Shown here one piece after another: positions 53,550 through 62,420 of a stretch of 64,000 nt of DNA. This stretch comes from an uncultured Cohaesibacter sp. GTDB taxonomy: Bacteria > Pseudomonadota > Alphaproteobacteria > Rhizobiales > Cohaesibacteraceae. Positions within the stretch are counted from its first letter, which is position 1, and each line of letters starts with the position of its first letter. Below the pieces are notes generated by a model. It worked only from the letters and a program-made list of their open reading frames with translations, was not told the DNA's origin and searched no databases. Location of the stretch: NCBI RefSeq assembly GCF_963664735.1, contig NZ_OY761553.1, positions 2,743,303-2,807,302 of the forward strand. The letters are read 5' to 3'. A program made the position numbers and the translations under genes.

Positions 53550-56315
53550 TCAGTTGAGTTTGTGTTTCTCCATGCTCTGCTGCTCCTGAGCCTTGAACTG
53601 GCCGAAGCGCGGCAGGAATTTATCCCATTCAACGATATGGGCGTTGAATTCCGGCCCGTCGATGCAGGCATGCTGACGGATGGTTTTGCCATCTTTGAGA
53701 ACAGGAACCATGCAAGCACCACACATGCCCGTCGCATCCACCATTATGGAGTTGAGGCTGACCACGGTTGGTACTTCATACGGTTTGGTCAGATCGCTGA
53801 CGGCACGCATCATCATCGGAGGCCCAACGGAGACCACTTCCGCAATCTTGCGATTTTTGGAAGATTTGCCATCCTTGAGCATGTCTTCGAGAGGATTGGT
53901 CACGAAGCCCTTGATGCCAAAGGTGCCATCGTTGGAACAATAGATGACATCAAGCATATCGCCATATTTGGCCTTCAGCAGACCCATGCGCTCGTCGTCG
54001 CCGGTCCAGAACAGATGATCAGCCGAACGGAAACCGATAATCATGGTGACATGGTTTCCGATTTCCAGATGAGCCTTTGCAATCGGATAGATTGCGGGCA
54101 GGCCAACACCACCGGCAGTGAAGACGACGGTTTCTTTTTCCGGATCGAACTTTCTGACGTCACTTGGTTCACCAAGTGGGCCAGCGATACCGGCAAAGGA
54201 GTCGCCTTCGCTCATCTTGTTCATCATCTTGGTCGAGGTACCCATGCCCTGAATGACCAGATCGATGGTTCCGTTTTCCTTGTTCCAGTCAGCCAGAGTA
54301 AGCGGAATAAGTTCGCCGTCCTGAGTTGCCAGAACACGGACAAACTGACCGGCCCGAGCGGACTGGGCAATCACTGGTGCGCGGATTGTCATTTCAACAA
54401 TGCCTGCAGCCAGATCGGTGTGTTTGAGAACCGTATGTTCCGCCAGACCAAGGCTAGTGAAATGTTCAGCTCTCTTGACCCTGTCAGCAATTTCGCTGGA
54501 AGCCAGATCGATGGATCCAAGGATCTGACGGGCAGCAGCCTGACCATCACCAGCGGCAAGGATCGCCGTGGAACCGCCGCGAGCAGCGTCACCACCGGTA
54601 TAGATGCCGTCGATGGAGGTTTGCTGGCTGTCCTTGCCAACATTGATCGTACCCCATTTGCTGACCTCGAGCTTAGGCTCGGAGGACGGAATGATCGGGT
54701 TCGATTTGTTGCCAAGGGCCATAATGACCAGATCGGCAGGCATTTCGATAACCTCGCCAGTTGCCCGAGGACGACGACGTCCCGATGCATCCGGCTCACC
54801 CAATTCGTTTACATCCACAACAGCGTGGGTGACAAAGTGGGTGTGGTGATCGCCAACGAACTCTTTCGGTCCGCGCAATTCAGCCAACTGAATGCCTTCT
54901 TCCAATGCATGTTCGAGTTCTTCAACACGAGCAGGCATTTCCGACTGGGTACGACGGTAAACAATGGTCACGTTGCCGCCGAGGCGTTTTGCCGTACGGG
55001 CTGCGTCCATTGCGGTGTTGCCACCACCAATCACGAGAACATTCTTGTCCTTGACTTCAGGAAGCGGGGTTTCATAAGCCGGATCGCGACCACGCATCAG
55101 GTTGACGCGTGTCAGGAATTCGTTGGCCGACATGACACCGAGCAATTCTTCACCCGGAACATTCATGAAGGTTGGCAGACCGGCACCAGACCCGACGAAG
55201 ATTTTCCAGAAGCCTGCGGCTTTCAGATCTTCAAGGGTTGCGGATTTACCAACAACGAAGTTCTTGACGAAACGACCGCCCAAGGCGTCAATCTTGGCAA
55301 CTACGTCATCGATCAGCGAGTTTGGCAGACGGAATTCAGGAATACCGTAGCGCAGCACGCCGCCCAATTCATGAAATGCTTCAAAGACCGTTACCGGGAA
55401 GCCCTCTACAGCCAGAAGGTAGGCGTTGATGAGACCCGAAGGACCGGAGCCAACCACTGCAATAGGTGGTTTCTCGGCCTTTTGCCAAGGGCTGACGATG
55501 CCTGCAAAGCGAGCCAGCTGATCAGGATTGGCAGCCTTTTCATGCTCTGGCAGGAACCATTCCAGCTGCCCGATCTCGATCGGACGGTTGGTATGTTTAC
55601 AAACACCCTGACACTGATGCTCTTGCGGGCAAACACGGCCGGTAACGTTTGGCAGCGGGTTGCAGCTTTCGATCAGTTCCAGAGCTTTGCGGATCTTGCC
55701 TTTTGCCAGCAGATCGATCATTTCCGGAATATGGATCTTGACCGGACAGCCACCAATCTTCTTGGCTTCCTCGTCCTTGGTGCGCTGGATGATCTTACCC
55801 AACTCACAAGGTTTGTCTTCGCACTGCTTGTCGCGCAGCACTTCGAGCCAGACAATCAGTTCCACTTCGCGCAAGGAGAAGCCGAGCGTCTGATAGCCAA
55901 GATAACCCTGGTTCACCAACTCGAAGTCCTTTGAGCGATCTTCGGGTGTGCGAATGTAAGGTGGAATATAGCTATCTTCCGGCCACCCTTTCGAGAGGTC
56001 CTTGAACATCGGATAGCGGTCGGACATGTAGACATCAAGCGCGGTGATGAATTTGCGTTTGAAGCGAAGCGGCAGGCTCCACAGGAAACGCTGGATCAAG
56101 GTGCTCATGTCATCATTTTTCAGCAAAAGGCCCCAGAGCGTCTTGATGAATTTTTCGCTCAGTTCTTCTTGCTGGAACTCCCAGGCCATGGCCTGGGCTC
56201 CGTCCGCTATGAAGACATTCCGCAGGGACCTGGGGTCCGCTGCGAGATGCTTTTTCAGAACATCTATTTGATGATCAAACAGATTGTCCTGCTTTACTGC
56301 AGTATCAACGGTCAT
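53550..56315 (-). CDS. Fused NfnAB-like ferredoxin:NADP+ oxidoreductase (GltD-type plus SudB/FNR-type)
   Basis: Cytosolic flavo-iron-sulfur protein of 921 residues. Residues 1-160 are an extra N-terminal helical region. Next come the GltD/NfnB half, with cysteines at 165, 170, 190, 218, 229, 235 and 239, the FAD site (VVGSGPSGL, 288-296) and an NADPH site (VLVIGGGNTAMDAARTAKRLGG), and then a ferredoxin-NADP reductase/NfnA half with GPLGEP, FTAGGVGLPAIYPIA and the 2Fe-2S-type GMCGACMVP near residue 860. The two halves are separate subunits in Thermotoga NfnAB. The first cysteine set is spaced unusually (C-x4-C-x19-CP). ATG 56315 overlaps the nifJ stop (ATGA). Likely moves electrons from reduced ferredoxin to NADP. 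Confidence 0.85.
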   Translation of the reverse strand: MTVDTAVKQDNLFDHQIDVLKKHLAADPRSLRNVFIADGAQAMAWEFQQEELSEKFIKTLWGLLLKNDDMSTLIQRFLWSLPLRFKRKFITALDVYMSDRYPMFKDLSKGWPEDSYIPPYIRTPEDRSKDFELVNQGYLGYQTLGFSLREVELIVWLEVLRDKQCEDKPCELGKIIQRTKDEEAKKIGGCPVKIHIPEMIDLLAKGKIRKALELIESCNPLPNVTGRVCPQEHQCQGVCKHTNRPIEIGQLEWFLPEHEKAANPDQLARFAGIVSPWQKAEKPPIAVVGSGPSGLINAYLLAVEGFPVTVFEAFHELGGVLRYGIPEFRLPNSLIDDVVAKIDALGGRFVKNFVVGKSATLEDLKAAGFWKIFVGSGAGLPTFMNVPGEELLGVMSANEFLTRVNLMRGRDPAYETPLPEVKDKNVLVIGGGNTAMDAARTAKRLGGNVTIVYRRTQSEMPARVEELEHALEEGIQLAELRGPKEFVGDHHTHFVTHAVVDVNELGEPDASGRRRPRATGEVIEMPADLVIMALGNKSNPIIPSSEPKLEVSKWGTINVGKDSQQTSIDGIYTGGDAARGGSTAILAAGDGQAAARQILGSIDLASSEIADRVKRAEHFTSLGLAEHTVLKHTDLAAGIVEMTIRAPVIAQSARAGQFVRVLATQDGELIPLTLADWNKENGTIDLVIQGMGTSTKMMNKMSEGDSFAGIAGPLGEPSDVRKFDPEKETVVFTAGGVGLPAIYPIAKAHLEIGNHVTMIIGFRSADHLFWTGDDERMGLLKAKYGDMLDVIYCSNDGTFGIKGFVTNPLEDMLKDGKSSKNRKIAEVVSVGPPMMMRAVSDLTKPYEVPTVVSLNSIMVDATGMCGACMVPVLKDGKTIRQHACIDGPEFNAHIVEWDKFLPRFGQFKAQEQQSMEKHKLN

Positions 56316-59300
56316 CTTACGATCTCCGCGTTGCATTTGGCCGCAACCTTCATGATGCGAGATTTCAGATCCTGCGTAACGTCGACTGATTCCAAAGCGC
56401 CTGGAATGGTATGTGCCACTTCCATGACAGACCCATTTTCAACAACCTTGGTCAGTTCGAACAGTTCAGGAACTTCCTGATAGCAGGCCTTGCAGTTGGT
56501 GCAGAGCGAGATATCTTCGTCATGAATATGCGGCAGGCTTGCGCCCCCGGCAGCAGGAGCAGCGGCACCGTTGGCAGCAGCGCCAGCAGATGCTGTTCCG
56601 CCAAGGCCAAGAACCGCCGGTGAAGCAGACATGGATGCCATTTCAGCCATGCCGGCTGCGATGCTGTCCATGGAAAGTTCGCTCGCTTCGAGCGCTGCTT
56701 GATATTTCTGCTCCAGAGCAGCCAACTCTTTGCGATGTTCTGCATCGAGTTTTGCAGCAGACTGACCGGCAAGATGCTGAAGAGTGCGCCAGTTGTGGCG
56801 GCGTTCTTCAACCAGATGCACGATCATGGCACCAACTTCCAGCTTGACCAATTCGCGCTTAGAATTGGTCTTCAGGATATATGGAACCTTGCGGCCACGC
56901 TCTACGGCTGGCATGTCGATATATTCATGCAGCGCAACAGCGTCCACTTCACCCTTGATCGGACGGAACTGCTTTTTGAAGCGAACTTCGTCATAAGCAT
57001 AATCGGCCGGGGTAAGAGGCATATCCATCAATTTAAGCTGGCCATCTTCCATGTAGGAGATGGTCTGCATGGCCCAGTCTTTATCAAGAGCCGGGTTGCC
57101 TTCGATGTTGAAGCGTTCTTCAAGGGTTTCGCCAGCATTCGGGTCATGCACGAAGAGCGGGCTGACGCGTGCTTCAACAGCCAGTTTGGACCGGCGGTTT
57201 GCAGCGTCGTCTGCAATGCCGTGTTCACCCTGACACGGGGTGTAAACGTCAAGCAGTGCTGGTGAAGAAGAATGCTTGAGGTAAGCCATCACATTCTTGA
57301 GGAAGTGACCCGGGAATGAAGTCGCACTCTGCACCACGAATACTTTCGGGTGGAAGCTTGCGATCAGACCCAATTCCTTGCGGTCTTCCACTTTACCAGG
57401 GTTTGCCTTGCCGAAGCGAGCCAAGTCACTGTCCTGACCGGACAGAGAAGCCGTAGAGGCCTGACCACCAGTGTTGGAATAAACGCCGGAGTTGAGCACC
57501 ATCACCTTGACTGGCGTGTTACTTGCCAGCAAGCGAGACAGGGCACCAAAGCCGATATCATAAGCAGCACCGTCACCGGAGATGTTCATGAAGGTTGGCA
57601 GCAAGTCACGTTCTGCAGTCGAGAAGTTATGCCATTCGAAGTTGGCAAGGAATGCCCCGTCCGTTGCCGGATCGTAAGCGTTGGCCAGTTCGAGTTTGGC
57701 AAGACGCATAGCCTTGAAGTCAACTGCGGCCTGAGCCGTGGTGCCTTCAAAGATACCCTTGATAACAGCAGGACCATCGTGGAACAGGCTGTTGACCCAT
57801 GGGTCATTGTAAGGGTTGAACGGGAAGGTGGAAGCATAAACCGAGCTACAACCCGTTGCGTTGGCAACAACCAACGGAGACTGACCATTGCCGGTCGGGC
57901 CGCCTTCAAGATTGAAGAGGCGTTTCTCGAGCACTTTGAGAGCACCGGAAATACGGGCTTCGCGGTCAATGTCGCCTTTGACTTCTTCAAGTTTGATGGT
58001 CAAACCGTTGACCAGTTCTTCCAGCTCACGAATGTGTGCCTTTTTGCGACGGTCATGGATTGCATGGGTAGCAGAGACGACCTGACGGATTGCCGTAACC
58101 TCGCCACAACCGCGACAAGCACCGTGACCACCGGTGGTGGAATAGTAGTTGGCACGATCCAGCATCATGCGTTTGATTTCGCTATCGCCTTCAAAAGCAG
58201 GCTCGACGAAACGCGCTGGTGTGTTCGGGGTTTTGGAAAGGAAGTTGAACTTGGCCTGCAAGTCATGCAGCAGATCAGCATCCTGATTGGTTGCAACCAG
58301 AGCGCCCGGTCCGCAGATCTCAACGCATTCCAGACAGCCGGTGCATTTCCATGGGTCGATTGCCACAGCAAACAGACCACCCTGACCGGTATGTTCCTGT
58401 TCCATTGCGTCGAAGAAAGGACGGGTCTTGGCAACAGGCAGAACTGCAACAGCTTCAACGATGCGGTCCAGATTGCCTTTGACAACAGCGCTTTCAACAT
58501 AGAGTTCATTGACCGCTTCAGCCACAAGCTTGGCAAAGCTTGGTGCATCATCCAGAGCGTTATATTTGCCGCGAACAGCTTCACCGATAGTGCGGACATA
58601 TTCACGAATGACTTCGCGCTGTTTTTCCGGCATATCGATTTCTTTTGCCGCAGCCATCAGCAGAGCGTCAATGTCGAAGACGGTCGGCGGGATGGCAGCG
58701 TCCGGGCAGACCATGGAGCAATCCAGGCAGCCGGTACATTTTTCTGGGTCAAAGACCGGGACTTCACGACGGAAGAGGCCCTTGTCCTTGGCAGCGGCAG
58801 ACCCGGCAGGCATGAACATGCCAGAACCTGGCAGAACCGGAGCTTCACCGATGGCGCCTTCGCGGAACGGAGCGGCAACGGTTTCTTCATAATAGAGGCT
58901 GTCGAACAGACCTTCTGGAGAAGATTCCTCGGCAATGCGGCACATATTGGAAGAGATCGACGGGCTGAAGGCAGGAACCGGATCGCCAGCAGCATCCACT
59001 TCCACGAATTCAGGAGCGGAATAGTCGACAACGATCGTTTCTTCAACACCATCGCGGATAACCGCCATGTTGCCTTCAACAACAGCTTCACCCTTGGTGC
59101 CGAATTTGTAGTTAATCTGACTGCGGATCTTTTCGATCACAGCTTCACGATCAGCACCTTCGGTAACACGTCCGACGTGGCCACAAACAGCACCGATGAA
59201 GGCAATGCCCATCATGCGGGTTTGCAGAGCGGCAACAGGCGCATGTTTCTTGGCAATGGCAAAGCCGTCAACCACGAGGAACTTGATCTTCCGGTCACGG

Positions 59301-61288
59301 ATGGTTTTGCGCATGGCAGCCGGCAGCTCTTTCCAGACTTCAAGCGGAGAAAGGTTGGACTGCAGGATGAAGGTGCCACCCTCGACAAGGCCACGCAGCG
59401 GGTTGCTGTGAGCAAAGACCTTGTGGTCAGGAGAAACAACCACTTCCACATCTTCAAGGTCGGCGTTGGTGATCAACACCGGCTCAGGAGAGAGCGTGAT
59501 ATAGTAGTTGGTCGGTGCGCCGGATTTTTCCGAGCCATATTTCGGTGCAGACTTCGAATAAAGGTGCAGCGCGTTGGCCAGAATGTCGGTGAGCAGCTTG
59601 CCGGTTGCGATGGTACCGTAACCGCCAACCGAGTGGAAGCGGATGCGCAATGCTCCGTCTGGCAGAAGGCTCGGGTTCGGCTTGGTTTCCAGAGCCATCA
59701 GTTCGGTTTCCGGATAGGCAGCTTTCAACTTGGCCTGCAGCTCAGCCATGAGCGGGCTTGCATCCTTGGAGAAGAACTGGCTTCCAAGATAAACGAATGG
59801 CTGGCAAGCGCCTTCCATATTTTCAAATGCAGCAACCAGATGGCGAGGCTGCAAGTCGTGAGCACCAAGACCGAAGATCGCGGTGGTCAGCTTCGGCAGT
59901 TCGGTCAGGGAAGGCATATCCGGATAACGATCACCGGACGCATTTTCCATGCCCTTCAAGAGAGCTTCCTTGACAAATGCAGTCAGTGCAGTGTTGTCGG
60001 AACGTTCAAGAATGGTAACAGCTTTTTTGCCTTTGACCGCTTCAATGAACTCGGCATCAGGGAATGGCTGCAGCATCTTGATGGAAACAACGCCAACCTT
60101 TTTGCCCTGACGACGCAGGTAAGCAGCAACAGCCTGCGCATCGTCTGTAACAGACCCCAAACCGACAACAACGGTTTCAGCATCTTCACATTCGAAGCAT
60201 TTCACCGGAGAATAGCTACGGCCGGTAAGAGCGGAATATTCAGCCATTGCTTCACGAACGAAGCGAGGCACATCGCGCACGAAGTGGGTGCGATGGTCAA
60301 CGGCACCGGCCTGGAAGTCCGGCTGGTTCTGCACACCACCCGTAAGACCCGGATTGTTGATGTCCACCTGAGCGGGAACACGCTGGCGGGAGCCTTTCTG
60401 GAAGGAGTTGGCCCACTGACGAGCCCACTGTTTGTGCAGCTCGGCTGGCAACAGATCAAGGGTTTTGGCAACCAACTCGCCAGCGTTGTCTTGCTCAACA
60501 GCATCAGCGTTGTCATCAAGGAAAGCAACGAGTTTGGCGTAAGCGTCCTGTTCCATGTCCGCACTGTGGCGACCAAGATAGCGTTTCAGCTGGAAGACAC
60601 GACCCTTTGCACCATAAAGCATTTCCTGAGCAATGGTCGGGCACATGATGCGGCCTTCAGGATCGCCAATGAATTCGCGCAGCAGATCATCTTCCGGCAT
60701 CAGAACTTCGCTCATCATGTGCGAAGTAACAAAGCCGTCCATGCCGTTGGCAACAGGAATCATCGACATAGCGCTGACCTTGTAGGAGATCGCAGCAAGG
60801 TCGGCAGCTTCCTGAGGATTGGAACCGAACAGAATTGTGTAGCCAGAAGGCAGCAACGCATAAATGTCATCGTGGCCAGCCATCACGTTCAGTGAGTGGC
60901 GAGACACGGAACGGGCAGCAACCTGCATGACAAAACCGCCGACCTTTTTGCCGACAGTTACATAATGGGATTCAATGCCGTAAAGAACGCCCTGGCTCGA
61001 AGACGCGTTGGACACATATTGTCCGCCTGTCAGCGCAGCACCGAGCGCGCCAGACTGTGCGGAGTGTTCGCCTTCAGGTTCGAAGAAGAAGGGATGGCGC
61101 CCCCAGACGTTAAGCCCGCCGCCAGCTCTGAAAGCTTCGTAGATTTCGGCGATTTCGGTCGAAGGCGTAATCGGATAACCGATAACACCACCGCAAACCT
61201 GTCCCATCACTTTGGCAACGGCACCGTTGCCGTTGATTACCGTAGATTTGCCGGGAAACGCCGGTGTTTTTGGAAGTTGTTTGTTCAT
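56312..61288 (-). CDS. nifJ: Pyruvate:ferredoxin (flavodoxin) oxidoreductase, long form with C-terminal ferredoxin domain
   Basis: Oxidative decarboxylation of pyruvate to acetyl-CoA and CO2 with electrons passed to iron-sulfur clusters. Domains: pyrimidine-binding (VMGQVCGGVIGYPITPSTEIAEIYEAF), transketolase-like and gamma domain (RFHSVGGYGTIATGK), two 4Fe-4S motifs (CTGCLDCSMVCP at ~845-858 and CTGCLECVEICG at ~980-993), the proximal CRGCGE (~1052) and TPP site (SGDGAAYDIGFG ~1235). At 1658 residues it is about 450 longer than typical NifJ: a long C-terminal extension includes an Ala/Gly-rich linker (~1560-1585) and a ferredoxin-like CTNCKACYQEVPE (~1594). ATG 61288 has GGAG just upstream. 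Overlaps the nfn gene by four bases. Confidence 0.93.
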   Translation of the reverse strand: MNKQLPKTPAFPGKSTVINGNGAVAKVMGQVCGGVIGYPITPSTEIAEIYEAFRAGGGLNVWGRHPFFFEPEGEHSAQSGALGAALTGGQYVSNASSSQGVLYGIESHYVTVGKKVGGFVMQVAARSVSRHSLNVMAGHDDIYALLPSGYTILFGSNPQEAADLAAISYKVSAMSMIPVANGMDGFVTSHMMSEVLMPEDDLLREFIGDPEGRIMCPTIAQEMLYGAKGRVFQLKRYLGRHSADMEQDAYAKLVAFLDDNADAVEQDNAGELVAKTLDLLPAELHKQWARQWANSFQKGSRQRVPAQVDINNPGLTGGVQNQPDFQAGAVDHRTHFVRDVPRFVREAMAEYSALTGRSYSPVKCFECEDAETVVVGLGSVTDDAQAVAAYLRRQGKKVGVVSIKMLQPFPDAEFIEAVKGKKAVTILERSDNTALTAFVKEALLKGMENASGDRYPDMPSLTELPKLTTAIFGLGAHDLQPRHLVAAFENMEGACQPFVYLGSQFFSKDASPLMAELQAKLKAAYPETELMALETKPNPSLLPDGALRIRFHSVGGYGTIATGKLLTDILANALHLYSKSAPKYGSEKSGAPTNYYITLSPEPVLITNADLEDVEVVVSPDHKVFAHSNPLRGLVEGGTFILQSNLSPLEVWKELPAAMRKTIRDRKIKFLVVDGFAIAKKHAPVAALQTRMMGIAFIGAVCGHVGRVTEGADREAVIEKIRSQINYKFGTKGEAVVEGNMAVIRDGVEETIVVDYSAPEFVEVDAAGDPVPAFSPSISSNMCRIAEESSPEGLFDSLYYEETVAAPFREGAIGEAPVLPGSGMFMPAGSAAAKDKGLFRREVPVFDPEKCTGCLDCSMVCPDAAIPPTVFDIDALLMAAAKEIDMPEKQREVIREYVRTIGEAVRGKYNALDDAPSFAKLVAEAVNELYVESAVVKGNLDRIVEAVAVLPVAKTRPFFDAMEQEHTGQGGLFAVAIDPWKCTGCLECVEICGPGALVATNQDADLLHDLQAKFNFLSKTPNTPARFVEPAFEGDSEIKRMMLDRANYYSTTGGHGACRGCGEVTAIRQVVSATHAIHDRRKKAHIRELEELVNGLTIKLEEVKGDIDREARISGALKVLEKRLFNLEGGPTGNGQSPLVVANATGCSSVYASTFPFNPYNDPWVNSLFHDGPAVIKGIFEGTTAQAAVDFKAMRLAKLELANAYDPATDGAFLANFEWHNFSTAERDLLPTFMNISGDGAAYDIGFGALSRLLASNTPVKVMVLNSGVYSNTGGQASTASLSGQDSDLARFGKANPGKVEDRKELGLIASFHPKVFVVQSATSFPGHFLKNVMAYLKHSSSPALLDVYTPCQGEHGIADDAANRRSKLAVEARVSPLFVHDPNAGETLEERFNIEGNPALDKDWAMQTISYMEDGQLKLMDMPLTPADYAYDEVRFKKQFRPIKGEVDAVALHEYIDMPAVERGRKVPYILKTNSKRELVKLEVGAMIVHLVEERRHNWRTLQHLAGQSAAKLDAEHRKELAALEQKYQAALEASELSMDSIAAGMAEMASMSASPAVLGLGGTASAGAAANGAAAPAAGGASLPHIHDEDISLCTNCKACYQEVPELFELTKVVENGSVMEVAHTIPGALESVDVTQDLKSRIMKVAAKCNAEIVR

Positions 61289-62420
61289 ATTCTCCACCCA
61301 ATTACAGCAGGCCAATCATTCTTCATTCTCAGTCTGCCGAAATGAAATAAAGTGCTCAAAGAATTGCTTACAGCTCAATCCCGGAGACGAAGAAACTGGC
61401 CTCGGGTCCTCAGATATCTATAGCTGTAAGAAGCAGTCGCGTGGTCAAAATGGTCATGTGGGCCACACTAAAAGCCCCGAAAAAGTACCATCTATGGGTC
61501 ATATTTTTCGATACTTTAGTGTCATAACCGTTAGTCTATTCCGGCGCTGGCAGCGTTGATTTGCATCAACGACGTGAAAACCGGTCTGATCGCAATCGGA
61601 ATATAATTCATATCTCGGGAGCAAAGCCATCGGTTTTAGCATACCCCTTAGCCATTGATTTATTTATTAAAAGACAGGAAACCTGCCCATACTCCCCACC
61701 CGCGCGATACGCCTTAAGATTAGGTTGTCGGCTTTTTTCTCGGCAGAATGGCTAATAAGGACGTGGAGAATTGATCGTTACAACGTAACCACAGCAGCGA
61801 GCTCGAAATTGAACCAGCTTCCGACTCGTTATGAGCGCCTGAAACACCCCATTTGCGAAATCCTCAAAATCGAGTTTTTGCTAAAGTCAGGCGATTCGGC
61901 AGCGGCGCATTTCAGCCAAACGAGGACAAAATGCATAAAGCAAGAGGTGAAAAGGGGAGTAAAGGCCAGCCTCGCACACGGTAGGCACACATATTATATG
62001 GGAAACACAAATCTGAAGTGCAGAGCAGCTCTTGAGATAATCCGAATAGCCACCTTCGCGTGAAGCGCGCCCGCCGATCATGCGCGTCAACATGCCTCAC
62101 AGGTTGCCTGTCGGTTAATATTCACAGGCCCGTAAATTTTGCATACCTAAAATTGCCGCTATGCAAACTACCTCTATCCACTTTGGTATAATGCGCGATT
62201 CCCGTCCATAAGGTGCGAATTATGGTGCCAACTAGCCTTTGGTCCAAATCTTTTAGGCCTTACCACCCTTTATCTCCTTAAAATAAATGAGTAATACTTC
62301 CGGCATTGAGGATTTTGTCATCGGGTGTCCGATCCATAATTTCCGGCGGGTGTTTACCCGTTCAACCTCAACCTTAACGCAGCGCTCAATCCGGGCGCTG
62401 CCTAGCATAGCGGTAATAAA
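61289..62420. other. Long intergenic region between nifJ and the carboxylase gene
   Basis: About 1.1 kb with only weak, unconvincing frames on both strands. It contains the FNR box at 61556-61569, the divergent promoters and a small AGCGC/GCGCT stem at 62383-62401 just before the carboxylase gene. Composition is somewhat lower in GC than the flanking genes. I see no tRNA or other RNA gene. Confidence 0.6.
61556..61569. promoter_or_regulatory. FNR/Anr/FixK-type operator upstream of nifJ
   Basis: TTGAT-TTGC-ATCAA is an exact match to the FNR consensus TTGAT-N4-ATCAA. On the minus strand TAGACT lies 13 bases further downstream of the box edge and could be the -10 of a class II FNR promoter, giving a leader of about 230 bases to nifJ. 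Anaerobic induction follows if this is used. Confidence 0.7.

Noticed and set aside
53466-55934. Open frame of 822 codons on the plus strand opposite the NfnAB-like gene
   Set aside because: It is antisense to a clear enzyme gene in a region of biased codon use, has no family similarity and extends into the terminator region; a shadow frame.
57350-60895. Open frame of 1181 codons on the plus strand opposite nifJ
   Set aside because: Same reason: lack of stops reflects the codon use of the opposite gene; composition is unlike a protein of this organism and no motif is seen.
61725-62063. 112-codon frame on the plus strand in the gap before pccB
   Set aside because: No good ribosome site, no domain, and overlapping frames on the other strand of equal quality; treated as noncoding.
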